NCBI GenBank assembly: GCA_028641055.1
Contig: CM054061.1
Location: forward strand, 31,421,523 to 31,485,522
DNA length: 64,000 nucleotides
Direction of reading: 5' to 3'
Source of the DNA: Alopecurus myosuroides
Lineage: Eukaryota > Streptophyta > Magnoliopsida > Poales > Poaceae
Shown here: piece after piece, positions 19,888-29,150 of the stretch
Layout of the letters: the number at the start of each line of letters is the position of its first letter
Numbering within the stretch: position 1 is the first letter of the stretch
Notes under the pieces: model-generated
The model's database searches: none
What the model was told of the DNA's origin: nothing
What the model saw: the letters and a program-made list of their open reading frames with translations, nothing else
Position numbers and translations under genes: made by a program

Positions 19888-20406
19888 GAGACTACGGTAG
19901 AGACGTGGGGTAACGGGATAGCGTAGTAACACAGAACACGGGATTTTACCCAGGTTCGGTACGTCGCGACAGTACGGCGTACCTACTCCTGCACTTCTCA
20001 CTAATTGGGATTAAAGCCTGTATAACAGGGTTACAATGTGAGGGAATAGATCTAGCTACTCGGCGAGGATGAGCTTCTCGGCGAGTTGCGTAAAGCTTGA
20101 GCTTGTGTCTAACTTGTGCTTGTTTAATCTATCTCCCGTCCGGCTTTATATAATAGCCGGATTAGGGCTTACAGAGTAGGAAACCTAGAAGACTACGTTT
20201 AACTTGTAACTTGGAAAGCAAGGAATCCGTCTTCTCCTCCAAGCCAGATCACGCGGGCCGTGATCCGGGTTCTTCTAGAATCCGGCTTCTGCGCGTCGGA
20301 CTATTGGGCCGCCCAATAGACCCAAGCCCATTACCATGTAGGCCACCCTGGTAGTCCGGCTCTTTGTCTACCATCTTCTATACCCCTATTCAGTATATAT
20401 CCGACA
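19847..20406 (-). mobile_element. E1 5' LTR
   Basis: 560 bp, TGTCGG...CGACA. On the minus strand a TATATAAAG box lies at about 20145-20153, placing transcription start near 20115. AUG codons at 19887 and 19872 lie downstream of it and in frame with gag. Its outer end is followed by the target duplication TGGTC (20407-20411). Confidence 0.93.
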
Positions 20407-20560
20407 TGGTCTGCAGGTATCTCAATATTCCAGGTGTGCATCATCTTCTGCTGGTCATTTGTGATATCGACGCAACAAAAGTCGAAACCTTTGTTGACAA
20501 GAAAATCCATAAGTTCTGGACATTTCTTTGCACTACTACAACAACAAAAATGGAATCAGG
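20407..20560 (-). pseudogene. WRN-like exonuclease, upstream segment cut off by E1
   Basis: The minus strand reads AKKCPELMDFLVNKGFDF then CCVDITNDQQKMMHTWNIEI, ending in PADH at the E1 target site. This suits the central part of a WRN-like exonuclease domain and joins in frame to the segment at 8298-8567. Upstream of about 20560 the similarity stops. A pyrimidine-rich TTGTTGTTGTAG there could be an old splice acceptor. Confidence 0.65.
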
Positions 20561-20923
20561 GTTGAACCCAACGAGGAGCAGAAGGTGTTGACAAGCAGTT
20601 TCGATGAAGGAATAACTGTATAGGGGGGTGTATCATATGTACTTCGATAAATAAGACTGTCGAACCTAACGAGGAGCAGAAGGTGTTGACAAGCAGTTTC
20701 GATGAAGGAATAACTGTAAATACCGGAAAACAGATTTGTAGGTTTTTTTCCGATACTGCAGATAAATAAAGTGCGAGTAAATAAAATGCAATAGCAATAA
20801 TTGCAGCTAGTGGCCCAATCCTTTCTTCAGCAAAGGACAAGCCGGTGAGTTTACTTAGGATTTGCACACGGGGGGTTTCTGTAAAGTGCTTTTGTTCCAT
20901 GCAGTTGAATAACTTTGGTGTTT
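20561..20923. repeat. Unassigned; contains a 50-base direct repeat
   Basis: A segment of about 52 bases (AACGAGGAGCAGAAGGTG onward) at 20570-20621 recurs at 20668-20719. After it, sequence resembling the non-coding part of Triticeae retrotransposons (AGTGGCCCAATCC, AAAGGACAAGCCGG) leads up to the isolated LTR. No gene is seen. Confidence 0.6.
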
Positions 20924-22070
20924 TGATAAGTGTTGTGTGGGTGAATCTATGCTAATGTACCATATCATCCAAGACTAATACATACTTGTGATTATACCCC
21001 TTGCAAGCATCCGCAACTACAACAAAGTAATTAAGAAATAAATCTAACCACAGTTTTAAACTCCGGGATCGTACGCTCCCTCGAGTAATGGTTTCCTAAC
21101 AGGGGTTTAGGTTTCTGTCACTCCGGCAACCCCACAATTAGTAGCCAAATACACGATGTATTCCCCTAGGCCCATAAATGGTGAAGTATCATGTAGTTTA
21201 CGTTCACATGACACCACTAGAAGAATAGCACCACAACTTAAATATCAAACATTAATATTATTCAACATTACTTCACTACTAACAACTTGACTTCTCCCAT
21301 GTCCTCAAGAATAACACGAACTACTCACAACACATCATATGGATCATAATCAGAGGTGATATAATGGATGATAACAATCCGGTAATAAAGTGCAAACACC
21401 GATAAATCTCACAAGCATCAACTACTAACAAGTAATCCACACCGGGAGAGAGATCTAATGCAAAACAACGATAGAGGCCCCTAATTGTTACAGCGGGATG
21501 AAGGTGGATGATGAGGGTGATGGTGCTGGTGGTGATGACAATGATGATGACGATCTTGATGATTCCCGGAGCAATGACTGTGACGATGGCGGTGATTTCC
21601 CCTCTCCGAAGAGAAAATTTTCCCCGGCAGATTTCTCCCTGCCAGAGAGCTTTTCTCTCTCGGGTGTATTCCGCCCCGCAGCGGCGACGGAATAATTCTT
21701 CGAGGATGGAATGAGGCTTAGTGTTCCCTCGGGGTCAGGGGCCAAAGATGAGGGGAAACAAGGGGGGAGGGCGCGCCACCCCTTGGTGTGGGCCCCTGGT
21801 GGCCCTCCTCTGACTCCCCTCCTGGCTGTGTTCCTCCTCAGTACTTTTAGGAACCCTCAGATGTCCCCTTCTTGTTCTGATCTTCTGAAATATGGTATCT
21901 CGACGGTGCTTTTCCATCAGATTTCTGGTCCCGGTGTTTATTCTTCAAAAATTATAAAACATGAAAAATAAGATAAAATAACATAAGAGATGCATGCATC
22001 ATAACATGAAATATATCGATGAATAACAGAAAATCATGATATAAAATAGTGATGCAAAATGGACGTATCA
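20924..22070 (-). mobile_element. Isolated LTR, Gypsy type, minus orientation
   Basis: On the minus strand it begins TGATACGTCCATTTTGCATC at 22070 and ends ACACTTATCA at 20924, about 1.15 kb, with TG...CA ends typical of Triticeae Gypsy LTRs. The five bases outside the ends (TGTTT left, CACAC right) do not match, so it is either a recombinant or the remaining LTR of a deleted element. Frames such as those near 21500-21740 are LTR sequence, not genes. Confidence 0.75.
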
Positions 22071-23265
22071 CACACCATAACAGGGTGACTATAGAGGTGG
22101 CCTTAGGTATTCGGAAAGTGTTATTTGAGGCTCATGGATCAAGAGTAGGATTTGTCCATCCAATATGACGGAGAGATATACTGTGGGCCCTCTCGGTGAT
22201 ATCACATCGACACCACTTGCAAGCACGCGACTAGGTCACAAGGATGTCATATCACGGAAACGAGAAAAGAGTTCTTGTCGGTAACGAGAATTAACAAGGT
22301 ATGGTTGATACCAATGATCGGATATCGGACAAGTAAAATATCACGAGACAAAGGGAATAGTTACGACGTTGAAGCTTCACACAATCCGGAGATTCATCGT
22401 TGAAAATATAGGAGTCATCACGGATCTCCAGATCCCGCTGTTGATTATTGATCGGAGAGGAGTCTCGATGATGGCTGTATTATTCGCGAACTGTAGGGTG
22501 ACACACTTAAGGTTCGATGACGCATTTGAGAGGATACGAAATATCGAAGAATGTTTTTGGCAACACCAAAATTGTTTCGCGGAAAATTAAAATAGTTCAA
22601 GGGGTTTTTCGTAGAATGGTTGTTAACAGAACTAACAAATGATTCGAGGTGCTATATGCAAAAGTTTGTTAATAGAATTAACAAATGCTGAAATAAAGAA
22701 ATATTTTTTTTAATTTATTTATTAAAGAAAAACTCTTGGATTTCTAAGTGGGAAATAAAGGAAGGATGAGTGGATGTGAGTGGAGTGTCCACTCACATGA
22801 TGAGGGAAGAGGTGGGGGCACACCCATGGGCTGGACGCACCCCCTTGGGCTGCCTCCCCCTACCCTATAAAAGGAGGGTGAGAGCTCTCCCTCCTCCACA
22901 CACATGCCCTGACCGTGGGATTCTTCACCACCACCACGTCGTCGTGCTGCTGGAGTTCCGAGGGATCCTCTACTTCTGCCTCCCCGCTGGATCGACGGAA
23001 CGGAGGTCATCATCCACCGTACGTGTGATCGATTACGGATGCACCACCGGATTGCGGTGCACATATTCTCGCTCTCGGGATCGGTGTGAGTACGACTACA
23101 CCAACAAAGAGATTTGATCTCATAACGCTTTGTTTCTTCGAGGGTATGTTCTTCTTAAGACTCTCTCTTTGCCCGTTTCTTTCATCTCCTAGATTAGATC
23201 TTGGCCCTTTGGGTGTCTTTCACGTAGGAATTTTTTTGTTTTCTATGAAACGAACCCTTCAAGAA
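22071..23265 (+). mobile_element. 5'-truncated LTR, probably Copia (Angela/WIS-like)
   Basis: Starts abruptly within an AACAGGGTGACTATAGAGG block. It continues with TATGACGGAGAGATATACT, a CCCTATAAAAGGAGGG promoter (about 22863) and a C-rich leader, and ends near TGAAACGAACCC. These features and their order match the distal part of Angela-like Copia LTRs. The first several hundred bases are absent, with the isolated LTR abutting. The assignment is from recalled family features, not alignment. Confidence 0.5.
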
Positions 23266-24000
23266 GAATGCTGCGTTGAAGCTGGAGGACACCTCTACTC
23301 GAAAAAAGGCTGAAACTTCCCTTAAAAAAGCGGAGGAGTTGAAGGAGAAAGAGATAGAGGCCAACACGTAGTTCTCTGACTTAGAAGAAGCTCTTGTTAC
23401 TCGATTCCACGCCCTGACCGATAATTTGACAGGTACTTGTCTTTTCCCTTGTATTATATTAAGTTTCTCCTAATATGCTATAGGTTTTTTATGATAGTTC
23501 CTTAATGTGTCCACAACTACTGTTGGGAGCCCTCCTTCCCTATCTCGCTGACTTCGAGAGGGGCCATTGCCGGATGCTGTAACCTCCTCTGAAGAGCAAG
23601 TAGAAAAAGCCACGGTTTTGCTAGACAAGCTCCGAGGAGTACTCGTGTCCTTTCACGAGTGCTTATTACCGAAGGAAGGAGTTCCCGACACACTGGATTC
23701 ACTATTGTATGTATATTCCATAACACCAGTGTCTTGATTGATTTCAGTCGGGAGCAGACCTTATCGGGTGCGGAAAACGATGCTGACAATCGTTCGAGCT
23801 CACGGTATTCAAGGGGACTTTGAAGCTACGCTGAGCGGGACTCCACTGGACTCAGACGGGCAAGAGGTAGACCTTAACCCTTTCGCCTCAGAGTCTGCTA
23901 GGCTAGCTGATATTCTTCTCAATTTTTTTGAAGCACGAGTCAAAGCTGCTAAAGCTGCTGAAGCTACTAGGGGATGCCAAGGGAGCATCTACTTAGTTTT
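23266..24000 (+). pseudogene. E4 antisense gene relic, coiled-coil part
   Basis: Plus-strand fragments encode charged helical sequence (KLEDTSTRKKAETSLKKAEE; then DLEEALVTRFHALTDNLTG ending at a GT donor near 23431). Further pieces lie at about 23521-23705 (EEQVEKATVLLDKLRGVL) and 23748-24000. Stop codons and frame changes break them. Position and strand relative to gag-pol are as in E1 and E2, so this is read as the middle of the same accessory gene. Confidence 0.6.
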
Positions 24001-24329
24001 TAGTCTTTGTTTGGTCGGCATTTAGTCAGTGGTTTGATGCAGTAAATCTGCACACTTGCCTGTAATGAACTTTGTGCACATTTTCCTTTTCTTCGAACTG
24101 CATCTGAAGTGTTTCCTTGGCCCGTTTCTAGTTCTGAATTTTCTCCTTCATACTCGTGCCTTCTTCCGATGGGAGTAGCCCCCAAGTATGAGGAGAGATG
24201 CTTCCGCCGAGTAGTCGAATAAAATAGTAATCGAGTGTATCTTTCATGTTCTCATATGTGCCTGAGGTTTCTGGTTCTGCACATCCTTCGACTTCTATTC
24301 CTTCAACTTCTTCCTCCTCCAATTTAGTA

Positions 24330-25064
24330 TAGTTACCGAGCGCCAAGCTTTTAAGTAAGGAGGAGGAAGTAAATTCTTTTAAGACTCAGTTTGATGCTGC
24401 AAAGAAAAAGGATCAAAATGCAATCGTGAAGATTTCCTCTTGGCTGAATTAGTAGCGATAAAAATTGATTTGGCATGTAAGCCTTTGAGTAGTCATTTTT
24501 TTGTTTTCTCCCAAACTGGGTATTCCTGAGCTGGTGATAATTACTCTATCTGAAGGTGTCCATGAGAATACTGTTGAAGAGATCGATATATCGAAGAAGA
24601 GCGGTCGAAGCTTTCTGCATATAGTTCATCTCTTTCTAGGCTGATCCAGAAAAATCTCGAGTACTTCTAACTGTAAGAACTCGAGATCAACAAGTTGGCA
24701 GAGTAATTGGGTCTTGTCACGCAACATTCTGTAACATTTATGGTGTACTCTTTCCACTCAACAGGCTAGCATAAGGATTATTCAATCTTTTGCAAAAAAA
24801 TTAGTAGCTTTGATCATGTGAAGGTATTGGTTCATCACCACTTAGTCGGTGGAGCAAAAGTTGCCTTAGCTATCGCCAAGACCCACTACCCGTACATGAA
24901 TCTGATGGAGACTGGTAGGGGTCCTCAAGCATCCCGTGGTTGCTAGCGTGTAAACGTGAATGCGAGATATGAGGCAGCGACTCCTGCAGTAGTTGCACTG
25001 ATGCGTCTTGTTGAGGAAGAGACTCATATTCAGCTACAAGATGGTTTTACTCCACAATTGTAGA
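24330..25064 (+). pseudogene. E4 antisense gene relic, C-terminal part
   Basis: Degenerate exons. The last (about 24770-25064) reads GGAKVALAIAKTHYPYMNL, then an interrupted tail ending at a TAG. This corresponds to GGARMALGLMRLHYP near the C-terminus of the E1 antisense protein. A G-rich polypurine-like motif (GGGGGCTAC on the minus strand) occurs both just before it (about 24178) and after it (about 25312), suggesting an internal duplication of the region. Confidence 0.6.
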
Positions 25065-25377
25065 TGTAGTTATTTATCTCTTGGCTACAAATCACTCTGT
25101 AATTGCGTACTTCAATCAAAGACTCACCGTTTCTGATTGAGTATGCTAGTTCATATTTATTTCTATTGCACTTATGATTGTTACTCTCAAATTCCTATTT
25201 GGGTTCCTTGGTCCATGATACTTAAATATTTCAACTGCCACTGCGATTATAACTGAGTCAAAGTTTTCCTGTATGGATTGTCGGGTGCACGATCAGCGCT
25301 CTCGATGGGAGTAGCCCCCGAGTCCGTGTTCGACTATTTTTAGGCGAGCACAGACTCAAGTGTTTATTGTTTTCTTG

Positions 25378-25992
25378 CGCTACCCCCAAGTATTTCGAGT
25401 ACAACTATGGCTGGGGTTCGCCATAATTTGTTTGGCTTAAATGTTTTGCTGCGCAGCCCCCTAGTATATCGGGTGTGACTATGGGTGGGAGTTACCCCAA
25501 GATTTTATGCCTTAAAACGTTTTGCTGTGCAGCCCCCAAGTGTATAGAGTGCGACTACGGCTGGGAGTTACCCCAAGATTTTATGTCTTAAAACGCTTTG
25601 TTGCGCAGCCCCCGAGTGTATCGAGTGGGACTACGGCTGGGAGTTACCCCAAAATTTTCTATCTTAAATCATTTTGGTGTGCAGCTTCCGAATGTACCGA
25701 GTGCGACTACGGCTGGGAGTTACCCCAAGGTTTTTTGTCTTAAAATTTTTTGCTGCGCATCCCCCGAGTGTATCGAGTGCGACTACGGCTCGGAGTTACC
25801 CCAAGATTTTCTGTCTTAAAACTTTTGCCGCGCAGCCCCCAAGGGTATCGAGTGCGACTACGGCTGGGAGTTACCCCAAGATTTTCTGTCTTAAAAAGTT
25901 TTGTTGTGCAGCCTCCAAGTGTATCGAGTGTGACTACATTGAAAGTTACCCCAAGATTTTCTGTCTTAAAATGTTTTGCTGCGTAGCCCCCG
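25378..25992 (-). repeat. 75-76-bp tandem array in E4, about eight copies
   Basis: Motif starts at 25378, 25453, 25529, 25605, 25681, 25757, 25832, 25908 and 25983 give a 75-76 base period. Each unit carries GAGTGCGACTACGGCTGGGA and a purine-rich tract (minus strand CTTGGGGGCTGC) like the element's polypurine tract. The staggered frames here are repeat artefacts. Tandem arrays in this position are known in Tat-group elements as seeds of satellite DNA. Confidence 0.9.
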
Positions 25993-26229
25993 AGTTAGCT
26001 GTAGCTTTGGATTCAGGTGAGGCTGCGACTAATTTCATAATTATAACGGTAAAATAGACAGACGAAAATTCCTCGGTGCAGACGAATAATATTTGACTGG
26101 GTCGATGTAGATACATAAATGGCTAAGATAGACTTATTCTAAATTGTACTGGATAATAAACTATTATGTATAAAAATACGTAGCTGCGAGACGTTCCACG
26201 GGTTCCTATAGAAATTTCCTGTCTTCTTG

Positions 26230-27384
26230 TCCTTAAGCTCGTGTGCGCTGCTCTCGAGTACTTATCCTATGACATATGGTCCTTCGCATAACGTTCCTGT
26301 TGTGCTCCAAATGACTGTGAAATTTTGTTGAACTCGATGTCACAATTGTGTAATTTTTTGTAATTTCCTCGCACTGTGATAACTCCCTTAGGTCCTGACA
26401 TTTTAATCAGCAGGTATGCATAGTGGGGTATTGCCATGAATCTTACAAATCTTGTTCGTCCGAGTATTGCGTTGTACTGTGATGTCCAGTCGACTAGTTC
26501 AAAGCCGAGTTTTTCTTTCTTGTAGTTGATGCGTTCTCCAAAGAGTACCTCGAGTATTACTGTACCCAAGAGTTTTACTGCTTTTCCTAGTACGATCCCA
26601 TGGAACGTGTCGGATATATACCAAATAGGGGTATATTAGATGGTAGACGAAGTGCCGGATTACCAGGGTGGCCCAAGTGGTAGTGGGCTTTGGTTCATTG
26701 GGCGGCCCAGTAATCCGACGCACAGAAGCCGGATTCTAGAAGAACCCGGATCACGGCCCGTGTGATCTGGCTTGGAGGAGAAGACGGATTCCTTGCTTTC
26801 CAAGTTACAAGTTACCGTAGTCTTCTAGGTTTCCTATTCTGTAAGCCCTAATCCGGCTATTATATAAAGCCGGACGGGAGATAGATTAGATAACGAATAA
26901 CATAATAGCTGTAGCCCTACTCGCCGAGAAGTTGATCCTCGACGAGTAGCTAGCCCTAAACCTCACATTGTAACCCTGTTTCCAGGCTTTAGTCTTGAAT
27001 AGTGAGAAGTGCAGGAGTAGGCACGTCGTACTGTCGCGACGTACCGAACCTGGGTAAATCCTGTGTTCACTGTCCACCACGCGATCCCGTTACCCCACGT
27101 CTCTACCGTAGTCTCATGGCACCCCCGTCTATGAAAACTACTACGATGTCTCGACAGAACGTGTTTTCCAAGTGCTTTAGATTGCTTATTCGTATATTCA
27201 TTTCCTTCGGAGTTTCTTCATAGATGATGTTAAGTCCACTTCCTCTGTCCATGAATACTCGACTCAGATCGTATCCTCCAATTTGTGCTTCGAGTACCAA
27301 TGGTGCCTTTTCTGGGAAGGGGACTCGAAGTGGATGATCGGCTCTGGAGAAGGTGATGCTTTCGTCGGACCAGTCTAAGAACTC
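26230..27384 (-). pseudogene. E4 protease relic fused to integrase tail
   Basis: Upstream part (27384-27157): LVLEAQIGGYDLSRVFM then DRGSGLNIIYE, a retropepsin active-site region whose second residue is Arg instead of the Gly or Asn seen in E1 and E2. Downstream part (26569-26269): LGTVILEVLFGERINYKKEK and AILGRTRFVRFMAIPHYAYL, the distal protease domain. The minus strand then passes directly, in another frame, into EGPYVIG, the end of an integrase C-terminal domain. The RT-to-integrase block has therefore been deleted. The solo LTR 26608-27156 splits the protease. Confidence 0.75.
26608..27156 (+). mobile_element. Solo LTR of the E1 family (copy D), TSD GAACG
   Basis: 549-bp LTR starting TGTCGGATATATACC and ending TCTCGACA, flanked by GAACG at 26603-26607 and 27157-27161. 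It is more diverged from E1's LTRs than copy A. The single LTR with matching duplications shows a complete element once sat in the E4 protease and was lost by LTR-LTR recombination. Confidence 0.93.
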
Positions 27385-27389
27385 GGGTG

Positions 27390-28341
27390 TGACGACTCAA
27401 AACATATCTATAATTTCCGATGTTCCATGTTGTTTTCATGCCAATTCCATCCGCTCCACCGCCATCTTCATCGTCATTGCTGACTCCCATGATAAGGAGG
27501 GAGCAGTTCTCCCCTGGGACTGAGGGCTCTACCGGTAGCTTCATCTCCCTCTCCCATGGTGTGATCTTTATGTGATCATGAGATTTGTAATATTTGAATA
27601 AGTAGATGTTACTCTTCATGTGTCATGCTATTCAAGTGGTTTTGTTAAAAGATCTCTGTAGACACTTTGATCACGGTGTAAAGGTGACAGTATGTGCACC
27701 GTGTGGTTTACTAAGGTATATATATATTTTTTTTGTGTTGGACGTCTCTATAAAATTGTGGTGTTTGTCTAGAACCATCTAGGGCTCAAGGTGACAGTGT
27801 GGGGTTACCTAGTGGGGAATGCGACTTTAAGGTGCGCCTTCATAGCCCTACGTAATGAATTGGTGTTGGTTATCCAACTAGAGAGTTGTTCGGAGTAGCA
27901 TAGTGAATAGAAGATATTTATGTATTCAATTATGTTATTATTGTTGTGGGTGTCTACTAGTGAAAATATGATCCCTAGGCCTTGTTCCTCAGGATTGAAA
28001 CACCATTTACAACAAGCTCTACTACATGATTGCTTGCTGCCATTTTTTTATTTCAGATTGCAATTAATACTTATTATCATCCATATTACTTGTATTTCAC
28101 TATCTTTTCACCGAACTAGTGTACCTATACAACTGAAAATTGTATTAGGTGTGTTGGGGACACAAGAAACTTCTTCTATCTTAATTGCAGGGTTGCTTGA
28201 GCCGGATATCTTTGACCTCTACCTCCTTGAGTTTGATAAACCTTGGGTGATCCACTTAAGAGAAACTTGATGCTGCTCTACAAACCTCTGCACTTAGAGT
28301 CCCAACACTGTTTAGAAGAATAGAAGTGTGCATAGACATCA
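27390..28341 (+). mobile_element. E5 5' LTR, internally deleted
   Basis: Begins TGACGACTCAAAAC and ends AGACATCA. It is about 455 bases shorter than the 3' LTR: after TTTTCATGCCAATT it jumps to sequence corresponding to the 3' LTR beyond about 32530. CCAT occurs at the junction in both, as in deletions by illegitimate recombination. The LTRs are clearly diverged, so the element is old. Confidence 0.85.
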
Positions 28342-28351
28342 AGATATTTTC

Positions 28352-28369
28352 TAGCACCGTTGCCGGGAG
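28352..28369 (+). other. E5 primer binding site, tRNA-Asp-like
   Basis: TAGCACCGTTGCCGGGAG lies ten bases after the 5' LTR and matches, with a few changes, TGGCGCCGTTGCCGGGGA, the complement of plant tRNA-Asp used by Athila-group elements. Confidence 0.75.
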
Positions 28370-28719
28370 GTAAGGTAAAAGGTACTCACATCCTATTGCT
28401 GGTGTGTGAGTGCTCGAAGTTATTTCCTTAAGATTATGCAATTATACCTTTTTGTTTCTTGCTTTTATTTTCACTAGTTACGCTTATTTTTACTTGTTCC
28501 TTGTTTTATTTTTACTAGTTAGGCTTAATGGAAACAACAAATATTTGATAGAGCTTTATAATATTTATCTCGAGTTAGGACATGAAGTGTTACAAGAGAT
28601 AATTAAAAACCCTATGGAACTTTATTTGCATGCTAGTAGCAATGTTATTAGTATGAATCTTTGAACAATATTATTGCTAATGCCGTGGAAAAGTCTAAGC
28701 ATGGGGAAGCTAGTTTTTA

Positions 28720-29150
28720 TCAAAAATGATCATTTTAGTCCCCCAAGCACGGAGGAACAAATTTAGTTTGATGATACTATGTCTCCAATATATCATGATT
28801 ACAATGATGAATATGATATTTTCATTCCACCTACTATTGAGGAGAAACTTAATTATGATTACAATATGCCTCCTATATTTGAGGATTTTGGTTATGAGAA
28901 TAATAATGATAGCTATTTTATTGAATTTTCTCCCACTACTATTAATAAGAATGACTATACTTATGTGGAGAGTATTAATTTTTTTTGCACGTGGCTCGTG
29001 ATAAAAATGCTTTATATGATAGATATATTGTTGAGTCTATTCATGATGCTAGTGAGAATTATTTTGAGAGAGGAAAATATGGTTATGGAAATCTTTATGT
29101 TAATAAATTTCCTCTCTTTATGATAAAAGTTTTGAGATTTCTCTTGTGTT
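28720..29150 (+). pseudogene. E5 gag-like relic (Asn/Asp/Tyr-rich)
   Basis: A frame from about 28779 encodes SPIYHDYNDEYDIFIPPTIE and further Asn/Asp/Tyr-rich sequence, then breaks. Comparable low-complexity leaders occur in non-autonomous Athila-type elements of Triticeae. No catalytic domain is present, so no function is assigned. Confidence 0.5.

Larger units (their letters stand above)
8568..20406 (-). mobile_element. E1: full-length Tat-lineage Gypsy retrotransposon, 11.84 kb
   Basis: Bounded by 560-bp LTRs and by the target duplication TGGTC (8563-8567 and 20407-20411). Order on the minus strand: 5' LTR, primer site, gag-protease, in-frame UAG, pol (RT, RNase H, second RNase H, integrase), a plus-strand antisense gene, polypurine tract, 3' LTR. 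The RNase H duplication and antisense gene place it in the Ogre/Retand/Grande (Tat) group. The two LTRs differ at about eight positions by eye, indicating recent insertion. All expected coding modules are open, so it is a candidate autonomous element. Confidence 0.95.

Noticed and set aside
21488..21745. Overlapping Ser/Asp-rich frames
   Set aside because: They fall inside the isolated LTR and derive from a GAT/GGT-rich tract.
20924..22070. Solo LTR with target duplication
   Set aside because: Flanking five bases (TGTTT, CACAC) differ, so only an isolated LTR is claimed.
25378..25992. CRISPR-like array
   Set aside because: Units are contiguous tandem repeats without unique spacers, in a plant retrotransposon.
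25522..26057. Four overlapping plus-strand frames of similar sequence
   Set aside because: They are the same 76-bp repeat read at successive offsets.
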